A program made the translations under genes and the position numbers. This document shows positions 10,574 through 21,700 of a stretch of 64,000 bases of DNA, one piece after another. Each line of letters starts with the position of its first letter. Within the stretch, counting starts at the first letter, position 1. A model generated the notes under the pieces. That model had not been told where the DNA came from and did not search any database. It worked only from the letters and a program-made list of their open reading frames with translations. Origin of the DNA: Anoplolepis gracilipes (taxonomy: Eukaryota; Arthropoda; Insecta; Hymenoptera; Formicidae); assembly GCF_047496725.1 (NCBI RefSeq), contig NC_132976.1:13566501-13630500 (forward strand), given 5' to 3'.

Positions 10574-10617
10574 TACGTCCTGTAGACTTCACGATTCTTT
10601 CTTTTCGAAAGGAATGC
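10489..10617. repeat. TA-centred palindrome 4 (128 bp)
   Basis: CGAAAAGAAAGAATCGTGAA, GTCTACAGGACGTAACAC, about 45 bp of TA repeat, then the exact inverse. The right arm starts TGTTACGTCCTG, which could also be the start of the LTR-like sequence that follows. Confidence 0.88.
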
Positions 10618-11574
10618 ATAAACATTTAGAGATAGCGATTCTAAGAACGCTCTAGGGCGAAATATCAAATATCAAAACAGAGTCACCGTAACTCGAAGCA
10701 GTTGTTTAGAACTGCAATCATAAATTTGAAACGGTGACGAAAACTTAAGAAGCATCCGATAAGAGAGCTCGCCTGACGGACTATCTAAAGTGACAGCTGT
10801 TTATAATAAATTTCTAAATAACGATAAGCGACTCTGACGGTACCAAACTCCTCATTGGCCAAACGGAAAAATCTCTTGAACCAATAGAGAAGAAATTTTT
10901 GAGACTCGAAGTCGAAAGAAACACTTCCTAAGCATACGGAAGCGTTAATTAAAATTCTAATTCGTCCAATTGTCCAATGGAGAGGAGGTACGAATTCTAG
11001 TATTTAATGCGAAGAGCAATGCGCTGCGACATCACTACTACGATTCTATCTTTCGTCCACGGTACTAATTATTTTCTTCGACCTCGGCTTCGAGACGCAG
11101 AATTTATTACTCTATCTTCGTTGTTAATTATTCGAGTGTTAACACCTTCGGGTATTAATACTTTCGATTCCGCGACGTGTGCTTCGGCTGATATTTAACG
11201 TAGACTCTCCGTGAAGTGGTTGAGTGTGAATTAAAATTTCAAGACAGTATCGAGTGTTAGACATTTCAAGTGATTGTGTCATCCAACACAAAGGGATAGA
11301 CGTAAGATTGCTGTCAAATTCAAACCCACGTGCCACGAGATCCACTGCCGAGGTCCTCTTCAATAACAAAATCACCGACGTAATAAGTAGTGAATCTCTA
11401 GCAAATAATTTTATTTGATTGTTACCCCTCCCAGATTAAAAATCATTGAAGCAGTTTTTGGCCTATCAGTAAATGATTTAAGTATCAATATTTCAATTTT
11501 TGTTTGTCTGTCCTCTCCTCCTCTCCTTTATCTCACTCTCATTTTATTTCCCTCTTTATCACTGTATTTATTTG

Positions 11575-11935
11575 TACCGATCTTCACACGTCAGGTAACT
11601 GAGTACAGTTAAAGGTAATCTTTTTATTTCTCTCTTTACCACTGTATTTATGTGTACCGATATTCACACGTCAGGTTACTGAGTACAGTTAAAGGTAATC
11701 TTTTTATTTATCTCTTTACCACTGTATTTGTGTGTATCGACATTCACACGTCAGGTTACTGAGTACAGTTAAAGATAATCTTTTTATTTCTCTCTTTACC
11801 ACCGTATTTATGTGTACCGGCATTCACACGCCAGGTTACTAAATTCATTTAAAGGTAATTCTTCTATTTTTCTCTTCATACCTGTATTTATGTATACCGG
11901 TTCACACTCAGGTTACTAAATATAGTTAAGGGAAC
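11575..11935. repeat. ~80-bp tandem repeat, about 4.5 copies
   Basis: Units built on TTCACACGTCAGGTTACTGA and TACAGTTAAAGGTAATCTTT, recurring near 11580, 11660, 11740, 11820 and 11900 and degrading toward the right. Confidence 0.85.
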
Positions 11936-12379
11936 TTATACCCTTTCCTCGTTCCTCCTAATACTGATAATAAAACCTTGTTAATTTCAACAGTCGTACT
12001 GTTACTACAACCAATTTAAGACCTATTATTTCAATACTATTGTCAATTTTTTATTTATTTTAATACTATTGCACTTATTATCGATAGTATTCCATACTAT
12101 TTTGTTCTCGTTTCTCTCATTATTCTTACTAGTTTTGTAATTTAACATATAAATTAACCAAGAACCGTTTCCCCAAATAAAAATAAAGTATTAATGTTTC
12201 CTCATGAGGGTTCTTAGTGGATCCTGCCACTCTCAAGGAAATTAAGTCGACCGCCAGAGTAAACAAACGGTGCCGTAACCATCGTACTGTCAGATCGCGG
12301 CCAGGGCCTTAGCAGATAAAAATTTCATAGTAGATTTTTCAAAAATAAATGTAGAGTTATTTAATTTACTTATAGCTAA

Positions 12380-13078
12380 GCAAACAAACTCACAAACACT
12401 GACACTTCCCCTCCTATTTCAATAAACATTCCTCCTCCCCCTCCTCCTTCAAGAGAGCCGAAACCATCCCGCTCACCTGACCCTTCTCTTCGCACCACCA
12501 TTGATCCCTCTCCCCTTTCACATCCCGTAGTATCATCCTCTCACGAACACCTCTCCCCATCTCCTCTCGATTTACCGGGCCCTTCCAAGGAAACTCCCTC
12601 TACCTCTGAACCCCCTCCACGTCCACCCTCATCAGCTTCCACCAGCATCTTGGGTGATTCACCCCCATCCTCCCCCCAAAATTCACCTGATTCTCAAGAA
12701 GAATCAGATAAAATTTGAGAGACCCTTCGTGAGGTTGCCGAGGTTGTTGTCGACCTCGAGAAAGAAAACGCAAGTTCCACCGAAAAGAAACAACCCAATA
12801 ATTCTGAATATCAAGGAGTTCCTCGCCCCCCTCCTCTGGATCCTCTCCAATATTTACTCAATAACCTCCTAGAGATCAGACATCCCCTTCCAGAAGGCTC
12901 GTATACAATCGGGCCTGACCCCGCCGACTTAGAAATCCTGTACTCCGTCCTTACATCCAACCCTGCGGGATCCATTATTCCGTGGTTCCTCCCTGGTTAT
13001 AGATATCCCTTCGTCGTTCCAATAGAGGCTCTCTGGAAGAAATTTCTCCCTTCCATGATTAGTTTTCAGGAATTATAA
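12380..13078 (+). pseudogene. Pro/Ser-rich gag-like ORF, one TGA
   Basis: The frame is open from just after a TAA at 12377 to a TAA at 13076-13078, with a single TGA at 12716-12718. The first half is low-complexity Pro/Ser/Glu sequence (PPPPPPSREPKPSRSPDP). The second half is less biased and ends with SIIPWFLPGYRYPFVVPIEA. There is no start codon near its left end. It may be the gag remnant of the surrounding LTR-like element; no domain was recognised. Confidence 0.4.
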
Positions 13079-13691
13079 TTCCTTCCCTGCCCTTTCCCTT
13101 AAAAATTTAAGAATGATTGTATAAATACCAGTCAAGTAATAGTTCCTTTTTGCCCACTTCCAACTGATCTGACTGACGTCCTTCTGAATTAATGTAACAT
13201 CCGTGAACTCCCACACACTCCCACGCACACACACACTCAGCTCATTAATAAGTTAGATTAATCTAATTATAATGTTAATAAATTTTTAAATCTCATATAT
13301 ATATTTTCATTTTATTTTAATAAATGCATAAATTAAAATTTTAATCGATTAATATAATTTATTAACTCTTTCAAAAATACATTCCCTGACTCCCAGATCG
13401 CACAAGGTCCCGTCCCGCGTAACAGGGATTAAATTCCTTTACCGAAAAGGGACCACCGAACGAACAGCCTACTGACCCAGTAAAAAAGATCCTCAAGGTC
13501 TTTGACCAGGTCCGGCCTTGCACAGTTAGTTCGAGTCGAGAGCGTTAAGATTTTTACGCGTTTTGACAAGGATAAGTTCCGTCCTTCCGTTATCTCATCC
13601 TTTTTCCAAGTCTGAACGTAACATATATATATATCAGAATATATTTATATATTTAATTATTTAGCACATTTATATTATAATTTATACTTAC

Positions 13692-14541
13692 TTCTTCCTT
13701 TCTTAGAAACACCATATGAAGATGACATAAAATCAGTATTAATATTATCATCCTTTTTGTAACCTTCTTTTTCACCTATATAAATGTTTTCTTTGGTTTC
13801 ACTGTCTGAACATGAAATCCTGTTGGTTACTTTTTTTCTATGATCTTTTCCTCTTTTATTTATATTTCTTTCATTAATAATGTTTTCTTCATTTTCATTC
13901 TCTGAATATAAAATCCTAATATTGGCTAATTTTTTTCTATGCTCTTTTCCTCTTTCATTTATATTTCTTTCATTAATGCTTTCTTCATTTTCACTGTCTG
14001 AATAAAAAATCTTGTTGACTACTTTTTTTCTGTATCCTTTTCCTAACAGAGGTTCATCCGCAGAAGTGTAATTTTCATATTCTGCAATCTTCCGAGCTTT
14101 TTCTAATGTATCTAAAAATTTTTAATATTTTACATAACATTATATATATATGTTAATTTATAATGAAATATTAATAGGAAAGAACATAATAAAAAAATCG
14201 AATATGTCACAATAAAATCACAATAAATTATAATAACACTTGACATTCGCATGTCATCATGACTTCGTTGTGATTTTATTATAACAAATTTTTTTTTTTA
14301 CTATGGGGAATATTTGTTTCGATAAGCTGTTCTTACTACAGTATTTTTCAATTAATACTGGAAGCTGCATCCATGTTTGAAAATCAGGTTCACTACATTT
14401 TAATATTAAAGATAATAAGTTTTTTATATTAGTAGGCGGCCACCAACATACTGTTCCATTTTCCTGTTCTTGAAACCAATTTGTTGGAATTTCATTAATA
14501 GTATCATCATCGAGAAATTTTACAACGCATAAGCCATATCT
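13692..14541 (-). CDS. DUF4806-type gene, two N-terminal exons
   Basis: Exon 14541-14337 encodes RYGLCVVKFLDDDTINEI and a WWPP-containing block typical of the N-terminal part of DUF4806 proteins. It is preceded by a pyrimidine tract plus AG and followed by GTAAGA. Exon 14111-13692 begins LEKARKIAEYENYTSADEP, contains three imperfect copies of an NERNINERGKEHRKK-like repeat mixed with acidic SDSEN segments, and ends at GTAAGT. Both exons are open and keep phase across the intron. The C-terminal exons are absent on this strand. The DUF4806 domain itself lies in another copy (7769-9012, opposite strand), so this is a partial gene or a rearranged one. Confidence 0.65.
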
Positions 14542-14577
14542 CTGAAAAAGTACACGACATGTACTGGTAAAATACAT

Positions 14578-15120
14578 AAATTACGAAGATATACATCATG
14601 CAAGAATATTTTATTTCATTAATTTAGGATTTTGTAAAGTTATTCAACAAGTTGTAAAATATGTAATAATATTTTCTATCAATATGTGATATATTATAAC
14701 AAATTTTTTCAAGTAATTTCTTATGCAAACATAAAAATAAGATATATGAAAGTAATAGGTTATGCAGAATACGTTTTAATAAAAATTTATAACTTTTTCT
14801 GTTACCAAATGTAATTTTGTTATTGTATATAATAATTATTAATATTTACTATTTATCAAAGTGTGTATATACATATATTATTTGAATAAATTGTAGAAAA
14901 TTATAATTTTTCGTCGTATGGAAGACTGGATTGAAGAAGAACAAACGCCGCACTGTTACGTACCGCAACTTTTCTTACGCAAATATTTCACGAATAGATA
15001 TTTTGTTAAGAGACAGCAGTTTCTCACGCTAGATGTGCATAAGCCACAAGACACTCTTAATATCACTTCGCGAGATATCTCTTTCGGTTAAGCGATAAGC
15101 GCATCACTTCGAGATGCCAC
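14578..15120. other. AT-rich spacer, nothing recognised
   Basis: About 540 bp of AT-rich sequence with no ORF, repeat or RNA signature that I can support. The last 200 bp are less AT-rich. Confidence 0.5.
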
Positions 15121-15127
15121 ACGACTT

Positions 15128-15473
15128 TGGGTGCGTTCCATATGAACGCTCACGCGCTGTAAGCGCTCACGCTTATAAGCGCTATTTTCAATCGTTTCGT
15201 TTGCTGCTTAAGCGCTTAAAATTGCAAACGGAAAGTTGTTCCTTTTTTCACCATGCGATACCAAGGGTGCGTTCCATATGAACGCTCACGCGCTGTAAGC
15301 GCTCACGCTTTTGCTGTCCTACCTCGATGAAATAAGCATTTGTGAGCACAAGTGATGACGTCACAGTGACGTCATTAATGCGTTTATAAGCACTTATAAC
15401 TCCAAATGGAACAGCGTAAGCAATGCTTATAAGCGTTTTAAGCGTGTAAGCGTCCAAAAGGAACACACCCTTT
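15128..15473. mobile_element. MITE pair with GGGTGCGTTCC termini
   Basis: GGGTGCGTTCCATATGAACG occurs at about 15130 and 15265 in the same direction, and an inverted related end GGAACACACCC closes at about 15470. The interior is full of AAGCGCTT/GTAAGCG-type motifs. The second copy (15264-15473, about 210 bp) is a complete small inverted-repeat element; the first is a partial tandem copy. It resembles PIF/Harbinger or hAT MITEs; superfamily not resolved. Confidence 0.65.
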
Positions 15474-15703
15474 ATCTGCATGTAGGGACCTCCGAGAATG
15501 AAGGTCCAGCGAAATAAAAGTAGTCAGTTCTAAGTCGTCTCTCTCTGAGAAAACATCTTCGACTTGTAGCATTGCGCCAAATAAAGTCTTGTAACTAGAT
15601 AACTGTACCTTTTTATTCATTACGTCGCGTTCAGCACGTAACAGCACGTTTCTTATTATTTTTGTATAGAACTGGCGACAAATGTCGTTATTGTTAATTG
15701 TAC

Positions 15704-15853
15704 TTATAGATCCTTGATTGGTATATACTTTTAGATTTAAAAGTATACATAGATCCCTGATTGGTATATACTTTTAGATTTAAAAGTATACATAGATCCC
15801 TGATTGGTATATACTTTTAGATTTAAAAGTATACACCAATCAGGGATCGATAT
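15704..15853. repeat. Three tandem ~46-bp units ending in a palindrome
   Basis: ATCCCTGATTGGTATATACT plus TTTAGATTTAAAAGTATACA is repeated three times. The last unit is followed by CCAATCAGGGATC, making a near-perfect hairpin with it. Confidence 0.9.
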
Positions 15854-16242
15854 AAGTAAAGTTAATGATAGCGACATTCGTCGCTATAATATATGTTAGA
15901 AAGTCACGACGTGTGTACGTGCTGTGTAGAGCTCAAACATATTTTTACAAAATGTAAGTACTTTATAAATTCATTTCTTTATGTAATATAGACAAATATG
16001 CATATATTATTTTTAAGTAAAAAATGCTTCTTATATACAATTTTATACACATTTTATATTTACTGTGGTATTACTACATAATCCTATTTTTATATCTTGT
16101 ATTTTTATAATGTTTCAGAAAGGTTTTTTTGAAGAAACAGTTTTATATATTATAAAACATAACCTTTACAATTTGCTGAATAGTTCTAGTAAATTAAACG
16201 AAATACTCTGGTATATTATATCATCGAAATTTATGTATGTCA

Positions 16243-17850
16243 TACAAATTGTCATTCAAAAATACGGCTTATGCCGTTGTAAATTTGTATTTAATATAAT
16301 GATATGCTAATATAATGGAAATTTCAACTTGGCTTGATAAAGAGGAATACAAAATAATAAGTTAATGGCCACCAGTTAAAACAAAAAATCATCTTTTATT
16401 TAATATCAAAATGTATTGTTAAACTGTTAAAACATATGCACAGCTTCCAGCATTAATTAAAAAATACTATGATAAGAACATTTAAAAATATATTTTCCAT
16501 TAGTATTTCATTATAACTTTAAAAATGTGAAATGTAAAATAGAATGTAAAATGTTAAACAGTTTTAAAGATACATTAAAAAAAGCTTGAACGGTTGCGAA
16601 AAAATAAATATATTTTTACGGATAAAATCAGTTAAGGAAAAGACACAGAAAAAACTGGCTATTGGTTTCATATTAGTTTTATGATGCTTTTATATAACAT
16701 AACAAAGAAAGAGGTAAATATAAATTTCAAATGTAGCAAATAAAAATATAACAATACATTCTAATATATGTATAATATATATTATAATGTAAAGAATAAT
16801 ATATCTTAATAGGATATAAAATCTTAACATAATTAAATATTATATGTTCCAAATATCACAGAAAGCATACACTTAAAAACAAATATGTTTACAGGTCAAT
16901 GGCAGTCAAGGAAAACATATATAACAAACAATTAATCTATTTAGAATATTTATAGTAATTTTCTGAAAAAAATAATATAAGTAACAAATGTGAAAAACGA
17001 ATTAAGAAAAACATCCCATTCGAGATCTTCATTACAAAACTTTGACTTTTAATAAGCCTTTTGAATATTCATCACATTTAAATAATTATAATGACGAAAA
17101 AGGTGAGTAAAAGATAAAATATTATAATTATAAAATTATGCCAGATTTAATAAAAAAAAATTAATATGTGATAAATCTTAAAATGTCTTGTATTAATTCT
17201 CATAAATTATGATTTCAAGAAATTAATCACAAACTTTAAGTATAATAAAAAATACAGAAAATATAAATATAAAATAAAATAAATTGATTAAATTTAATCA
17301 ACTAATAAGTTTAATCCAAAATGCTGAAGGTAAAAGTTTATATTTTTCTAAATAGATTTCTCTTTAAAACTAGATTTGTACTATTTGACTTATTGTATTA
17401 TTTGTATTATTTTATTTATTATGTTTGTTTCAGAAAATACTAATATCTCTTAATAAAAATGCTAAATTGTATATAAATAAAATATATGCAATAAATTGAA
17501 TTACGTCTACAATAAAAATAAATTTTTCAACAGAACGAATAAGTAATTATTTGCCATTATAAACTTAATTAACGATATTAAAGATATGGAAATTCGATTA
17601 TAAGATTTTCTTCAGAAATATGTAAGTAAAAAGGTAAATAAGAATAAAAGATACACTCTTTTAATATGTTATTTTCTTCAGGAATATGTAAGTAAAAAAG
17701 TAAATAAGAATAATAGATACACTCTTTTAATATGTTTTTTAATATTAATTATGAATTTCTAGAACGTTCTTATATATAAGATAGGCAGTCACATACTTAA
17801 AAGAAATCATTCAAAACGTTTTAGCATAAATATTTTGTTGTGAATTTAAA
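16243..17850 (+). pseudogene. DUF4806-type gene, degenerate copy
   Basis: Recognisable pieces in order are KYGLCRCKF near 16258; a WPPVKTKNHL-like block near 16367-16400 with stops; an exon-like segment after a TTTACAG at about 16896 that parallels the exon at 7769; one near 17440 matching the 8309 exon; and one near 17765-17845 matching the 8597 exon. All have stop codons and indels. Order and spacing equal those of the other DUF4806 copies, so this is one old full-length copy. A foldback element interrupts it at 17850. Confidence 0.6.
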
Positions 17851-18465
17851 TCTAATCACTAAACAATAAAGGCAATGGAGAGCAAATATATTGTACGAAC
17901 AGGATAGGTAAACAATTGAGAACATTAAAATTAAATCAATAATACAGTGTAATTGTTGTACAGGCCAATATTTTATATAATAACAATATTAACATTTAAA
18001 CTGAACAACCGTCGGAGACTGTCCAAAACATTGTTAATAGTCTAATTCATTTATAGTTTTAATATTTGTTTATATTTTCGCAAAAGATATTTTATTTATA
18101 ATTAATTCTTTGCGCTGATGAAGACTCAAATAGAGCTCGAAACGTTCGCTTTTTAATTTAATTGAATTTAATTCGCTTTACATTGTTGTTTATTTTCGGG
18201 ATAACGTCGATTTTGCGATTTCCTTGCGTGTTTACGATAAATACTCTCGTTAATAATTCATACCTAAATAGTTCTTATGGCCGATTTATTACTAATCTCG
18301 ACATATGTATAACTTCGACTTAATAGTGTTATTATATAAAATATTGGCCTGTACAACAATTACACTGTATTATTAATTTAATTTTAATATTCTCAATTGT
18401 TTACCTATCCTGTTCGTACGATATATTTGCTCTCCATTGCCTTTATTGTTTAGCGATTAGATTTT
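17850..18465. mobile_element. Foldback element with ~140-bp inverted repeats
   Basis: The left arm (about 17852-17990, ATCTAATCACTAAACAATAA and AATTGTTGTACAGGCCAAT) and the right arm (about 18325-18460) are inverted copies. It inserted into the DUF4806 relic. The centre holds CTGATGA (18115) and CGAAACG (18138), a pairing found in hammerhead ribozymes and in Penelope-like elements; see findings. Confidence 0.75.
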
Positions 18466-18827
18466 ATTTTTAAGAGAGCCTTGATAATATTTATTTATTT
18501 GTGAATATATCTGCAATATTAGTGACTATCAGCTAGCAATATAAAAAACTTATTACCTTAATTTAAAACGTATTAAAATAATGTACTGAATCAAATATAG
18601 TTTCTTCAACTTCTAAAAACAAGAAAATGTAAGAATAATACTTCTAACTTAAATACTTTATATCTTTTCTACTATTATTTAATATTATAACTTTGACATT
18701 ATATATTAAATGTTTTAGGTACATAAAAAGAAGTACAAAATGATGAAACAGAAAAATATCTTTTGTAATTTACAATAATGTACCATATACAACACGGAAT
18801 ATTCATAATTAGCGTAATATTAAATTA
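18466..18827. other. AT-rich flank of the Polinton-like insertion
   Basis: No ORF or repeat recognised. A TTTTAG followed by GTACATAAAAAG near 18718 could be a splice acceptor of a decayed neighbouring gene. The last six bases before the element (18828-18833) are the target duplication. Confidence 0.4.
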
Positions 18828-19212
18828 TAAGTCAGTAGATAATATAAGAGAGTACTAATACAGGGGTCTGAGGGGGGTGAGGTAAGCGGGGGAACTGATT
18901 ACCTCACCCCTCGGTACTGATATGGGGGGGAGGCACCAAATGTCCCCTAGATTGAGGGGTAAGGGAGGGGGTACATATGCCTCCGCAGGTGGAGGAAGCG
19001 TCTTCTCCGACTGATTGCGGAGGTCTGATGGTGAGAGAGAGGAATGTCAATTGTTATAGATAAAATATTCACCCCACTCTGTTTATCCATAATGTATATT
19101 TGCAATAAATAATTAGATTAATATTAATAAATTTTTTATATCCCCATGGTAACGACGCGATAGACGTTCGCACCGCGGTATAGAGAGAGACGGTGCTATA
19201 GGCGTTCACAAC

Positions 19213-19515
19213 CATATATGTAATACTACTATATTGCTAACACCCATAAGAAGAAAAGAGAAAAAAGATACGCTGAAAAGAGACAAGTATAGCAGGAATT
19301 TCTGCCGTGCTGCGCATGCGTGACGTCTAGAGGCGTGGCTTATTATACGCGGCTTGTTCGAGAAATATGAATAGGCACATATATCAGCACATGCGCACAT
19401 CGCACAATATTCCTTGCTAAAGCGAGACACGAAGTATTGTCCGCACTGTAATGTTGGCTACAGTTTCTCGACTTCCGTTAGGTTAGGTTAGCAATATAGT
19501 AGTATTACATATATG
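19213..19515. mobile_element. ~300-bp MITE inside the minisatellite
   Basis: Perfect 29-bp terminal inverted repeats (19213-19241 and 19487-19515: CATATATGTAATACTACTAT and onward). It interrupts a minisatellite unit. Just inside the right end is TTAGGTTAGGTTAG, which resembles the insect telomere repeat but is only about two and a half units long. Confidence 0.85.
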
Positions 19516-19780
19516 TTCGCAACGCGGTAGAGAGAGACAGTGTTATAGGCGTTCGCAACGCGGTAGAGAGAGACAGTGCTATAGGCGTTCGCAACGCGGT
19601 AGAGGGAGACGGTGCTATAGGCGTTCGCAACGCGGTAGAGGGAGACGGTGCTGTAGGCGTTTGCAACGCGGTAGAGGGAGACGGTGCTATAGGCGTTCGC
19701 AACGCGGTAGAGGGAGACGGTGCTATAGGCGTTCGCAACGCGGTAGAGGGAGACGGTGCTATAGGCGTTCTATATAGCGT
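19516..19780. repeat. 36-bp minisatellite, about 7 units
   Basis: Unit GCGTTCGCAACGCGGTAGAG plus GGAGACGGTGCTATAG (36 bp, 12 codons, so frames stay open and mimic a protein of RTPIAPSPSTAL repeats). Related arrays are at 32300-32548, 34090-34235 and 43660-43755. Part of the terminal repeat, not coding. Confidence 0.9.
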
Positions 19781-20000
19781 AGGACAAGGAGAGTATGACG
19801 TGGTGTGAGAAGGAAAGCGCTATATGTGTATGATAAGGAGTGCATGATGATAAGAAAAGGAGAGCATGATGGTAGGAAAAAGGAGATATGGGTGCGAGAG
19901 AAAAGAATAGAGAGGAAGAAGGATAGCGAGAAGGAGAGCGTGTTATGGGTGTGAGAGAAAGAATAGAGAGGAAGGAGGATAGCGGAAGCGCGATAAGACG
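19781..20000. repeat. Purine-rich block of the left terminal repeat
   Basis: Inverse of the CT-rich block at 6290-6540, with GATGGTAGGAAAAAGGAGAT and GAGAGAAAGAATAGAGAGGA. Confidence 0.75.
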
Positions 20001-20379
20001 GAGGCTAAGGCGTACGCGAGAAAAAGATAATCTTTGTATGTTAAGTTTTTTTTTATAATGTTAAATGTTATCTTATTATATATCTTATTATCTAATTATA
20101 TCTAATACAAAGGAAGAAGGATGGGATAGATGAAGAAGGCGCAAATAAGTAATATATATATAAATGAGTTTAACATAAATTTTTATTTAAAAAGTGTGTA
20201 CGTGTATACATATAAAGTGTGTGTGTGTGTTTTAAAATTAAAAATTTAAAAAAACTAAAAATCTGTTGGAGCAAAGCGGAAGGGGAACTCGTGACGGCTG
20301 CGTCTGTAACAGAAAAGAAAATGAACATCTTTTATTAGTACTTTTAAAAAAAATATTTAAAATTTGCGCATACTTACAA

Positions 20380-20831
20380 TTACTCCTCTCCGAATAGCCT
20401 GTGAAGGCTAAATATATCCGCATACGCATGCGGAAAATGCGCGTCGAAATCTCGGTTAATGGGACGATCACACCACAAATCGTCACACTCGGCGCGCGCT
20501 CTTTCTCTCGCTCGCACCCTGCGCATCCTCTTCTTGTGCGCGATGTTAATGTATCCAGGGATCGGATACGTATTTATCCGTAAAATCTATGAAAAATTAA
20601 TAAATATAAATATATTATAAATAAAAAAAACGTATAAAATAATAATAAAAAACTACTTACATCTCCGAATAAAACGTTCAACAGCGCCTGAAACAGGGCG
20701 CGGGCCAAATCTTGCGCTCGCCGAAGTGACCGGTGGCGATGGTGCCGGCGATGGGTAATCCCCTTAGGAACACGAAGGCGGCGAAAGTCCGTCTCGAAAA
20801 GCGCATCCATAAACGCCACAATTTGCGACAT
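20380..20831 (-). CDS. Gene D (left terminal-repeat copy), spliced, unknown function
   Basis: Exon 1 is 20831-20661 (57 codons), intron 20660-20587 has GTAAGT and TTTTTCATAG borders, and exon 2 is 20586-20380 with TAA. The start at 20831 (MSQIVAFMD) was preferred over 20846 because the copy at 45194 starts MSRIISFLD. Visible features: a basic helix-like segment RSLRRAQDLARALFQALL in exon 1, PGYINIAH early in exon 2, DDLWCDRP and YADIFSLHRLFGE at the end. In other copies the reading continues past this point into exon 3, whose sequence is also present here near 20270-20315 after TCTGTTACAG. The gene lies at the inner edge of the terminal repeat. Family not recognised. Confidence 0.6.
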
Positions 20832-21122
20832 TTTTTTAACTTTCAAAAAAATGCACTTACTGCACCACAGTCAGACACTTTATGCCAGCTCCAACGAAGT
20901 TAGACAACGTCTCGGGAAAGAAGAGTAGGGGACGTATAGCAGCATCTAGGTTAAAATTACGCAGCGAGGTCGATAGACAAAAGATCCTTTGATCCTTTTT
21001 CAGTTTTTTTCAACACATGTGTGTGTATTAAATAAGTTATGTACAAGTCGCTTTCTTCTTTCTTCTAAAAAGTCTATCTTTCTCTCTCTTATTATCTGTA
21101 ACAGCCTCTCTTTTCGAAGATG

Positions 21123-21302
21123 CTACATTTCCGCAACAATAGGATCTTCAAATTGCAAAAGTTTTATTTCGGTATCTTCATTGATCACATTACATAAAAA
21201 ATCTATATCGTCACGGATCTCGAAAAACAGTTTTAGCGATCTTGTATAAGTCTTTGGTAAACCAATTTCACGATTTTGTAAAAATTGCACTACAGAATTC
21301 AT
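21123..21302 (-). CDS. Gene C (left copy), short, unknown function
   Basis: 59 codons from ATG 21302 (MNSVVQFLQNREIGL) to TAG 21123. The copy at 45182-45490 has a Lys codon where this one has TAG and continues through a Lys/Arg-rich charged stretch; equivalent sequence follows here out to about 21060, so this stop is probably premature. Charged and helical, with no motif recognised. It lies just inside gene D in the same orientation, as in the small element at 44.6-46.7 kb. Confidence 0.55.
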   Translation of the reverse strand: MNSVVQFLQNREIGLPKTYTRSLKLFFEIRDDIDFLCNVINEDTEIKLLQFEDPIVAEM

Positions 21303-21700
21303 GGCACTACCGAAGGCGTTGCAGTTTATGCGATACTAAAACTATTCAAAAGTTATAGCACTACCGAAGGCGTTGTAGTTTATGCGATACTAAACTATTC
21401 AAAGTACTGCGAGCAATTTTTTAATATCGCAAAACGTAATGAAGAGGGGATCCCCACGTGCTTTCTCGAGCGCCGTGTGTGGCTGCCGTATGATGAAATC
21501 GATCCAAATATTCGGTTACAAATGTATACGACGATTCAAATATTCAATTACAAATGTATACGACAAAGCGTGAGATATAAATTTTTGCTAAATGAAAACA
21601 TATACAGAACGCCGACAGTACGGATTTGCGCTAAAGAATAACGTTTCACATAGTGGGTGGGCATTATCATGTATATTTAATTTGATTATAAATATAATCA
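21303..21700. repeat. Inner inverted repeat, left copy
   Basis: Inverse of 30230-30620 and related to 32882-33047, 40000-40087 and 41164-41420. Key blocks are CACGTGCTTTCTCGAGCGCC, AAATGTATACGACAAAGCGT and GAACGCCGACAGTACGGAT, with an internal duplication (CACTACCGAAGGCGTTG occurs twice, 60 bp apart). With its partner it brackets the core genes A to polB. Confidence 0.75.

Larger units (their letters stand above)
10568..13622 (+). mobile_element. Degenerate LTR-type element (possibly BEL/Pao-like)
   Basis: The segment starts TGTTACGTCCTG and ends TCTGAACGTAACA, both next to TA repeats. A putative long LTR runs to about 12267, followed by GGTGCCGTAACC, which resembles BEL/Pao primer-binding sites. 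It holds an 80-bp tandem repeat and a Pro-rich reading frame but no reverse transcriptase. The limits are inferred from the ends and the primer-site-like motif; I see no second LTR. Confidence 0.35.
18834..20350. repeat. Left terminal inverted repeat of the Polinton-like element
   Basis: In order: ~280-bp GC-rich terminal module, a stretch with CCCCATGGTAACGACGCGAT, the 36-bp minisatellite, the purine-rich block, an AT spacer with a GT microsatellite, and exon 3 of gene D on the minus strand. The right repeat (43270-44116) has the same order but lacks the CT-rich block and most minisatellite units. A MITE (19213-19515) is inserted in this left copy. Confidence 0.75.

Noticed and set aside
15640..15900. 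CRISPR-like array
   Set aside because: Three head-to-tail units without unique spacers in a eukaryotic context.
19487..19500. True telomeric array (TTAGG)
   Set aside because: Only about two and a half units, within a MITE end.
19505..19738. RTPIAPSPSTAL-repeat protein (also 32250-32549 and 34008-34235)
   Set aside because: Explained by a 36-bp minisatellite with a unit divisible by three; it occurs in the non-coding terminal module and varies in number.
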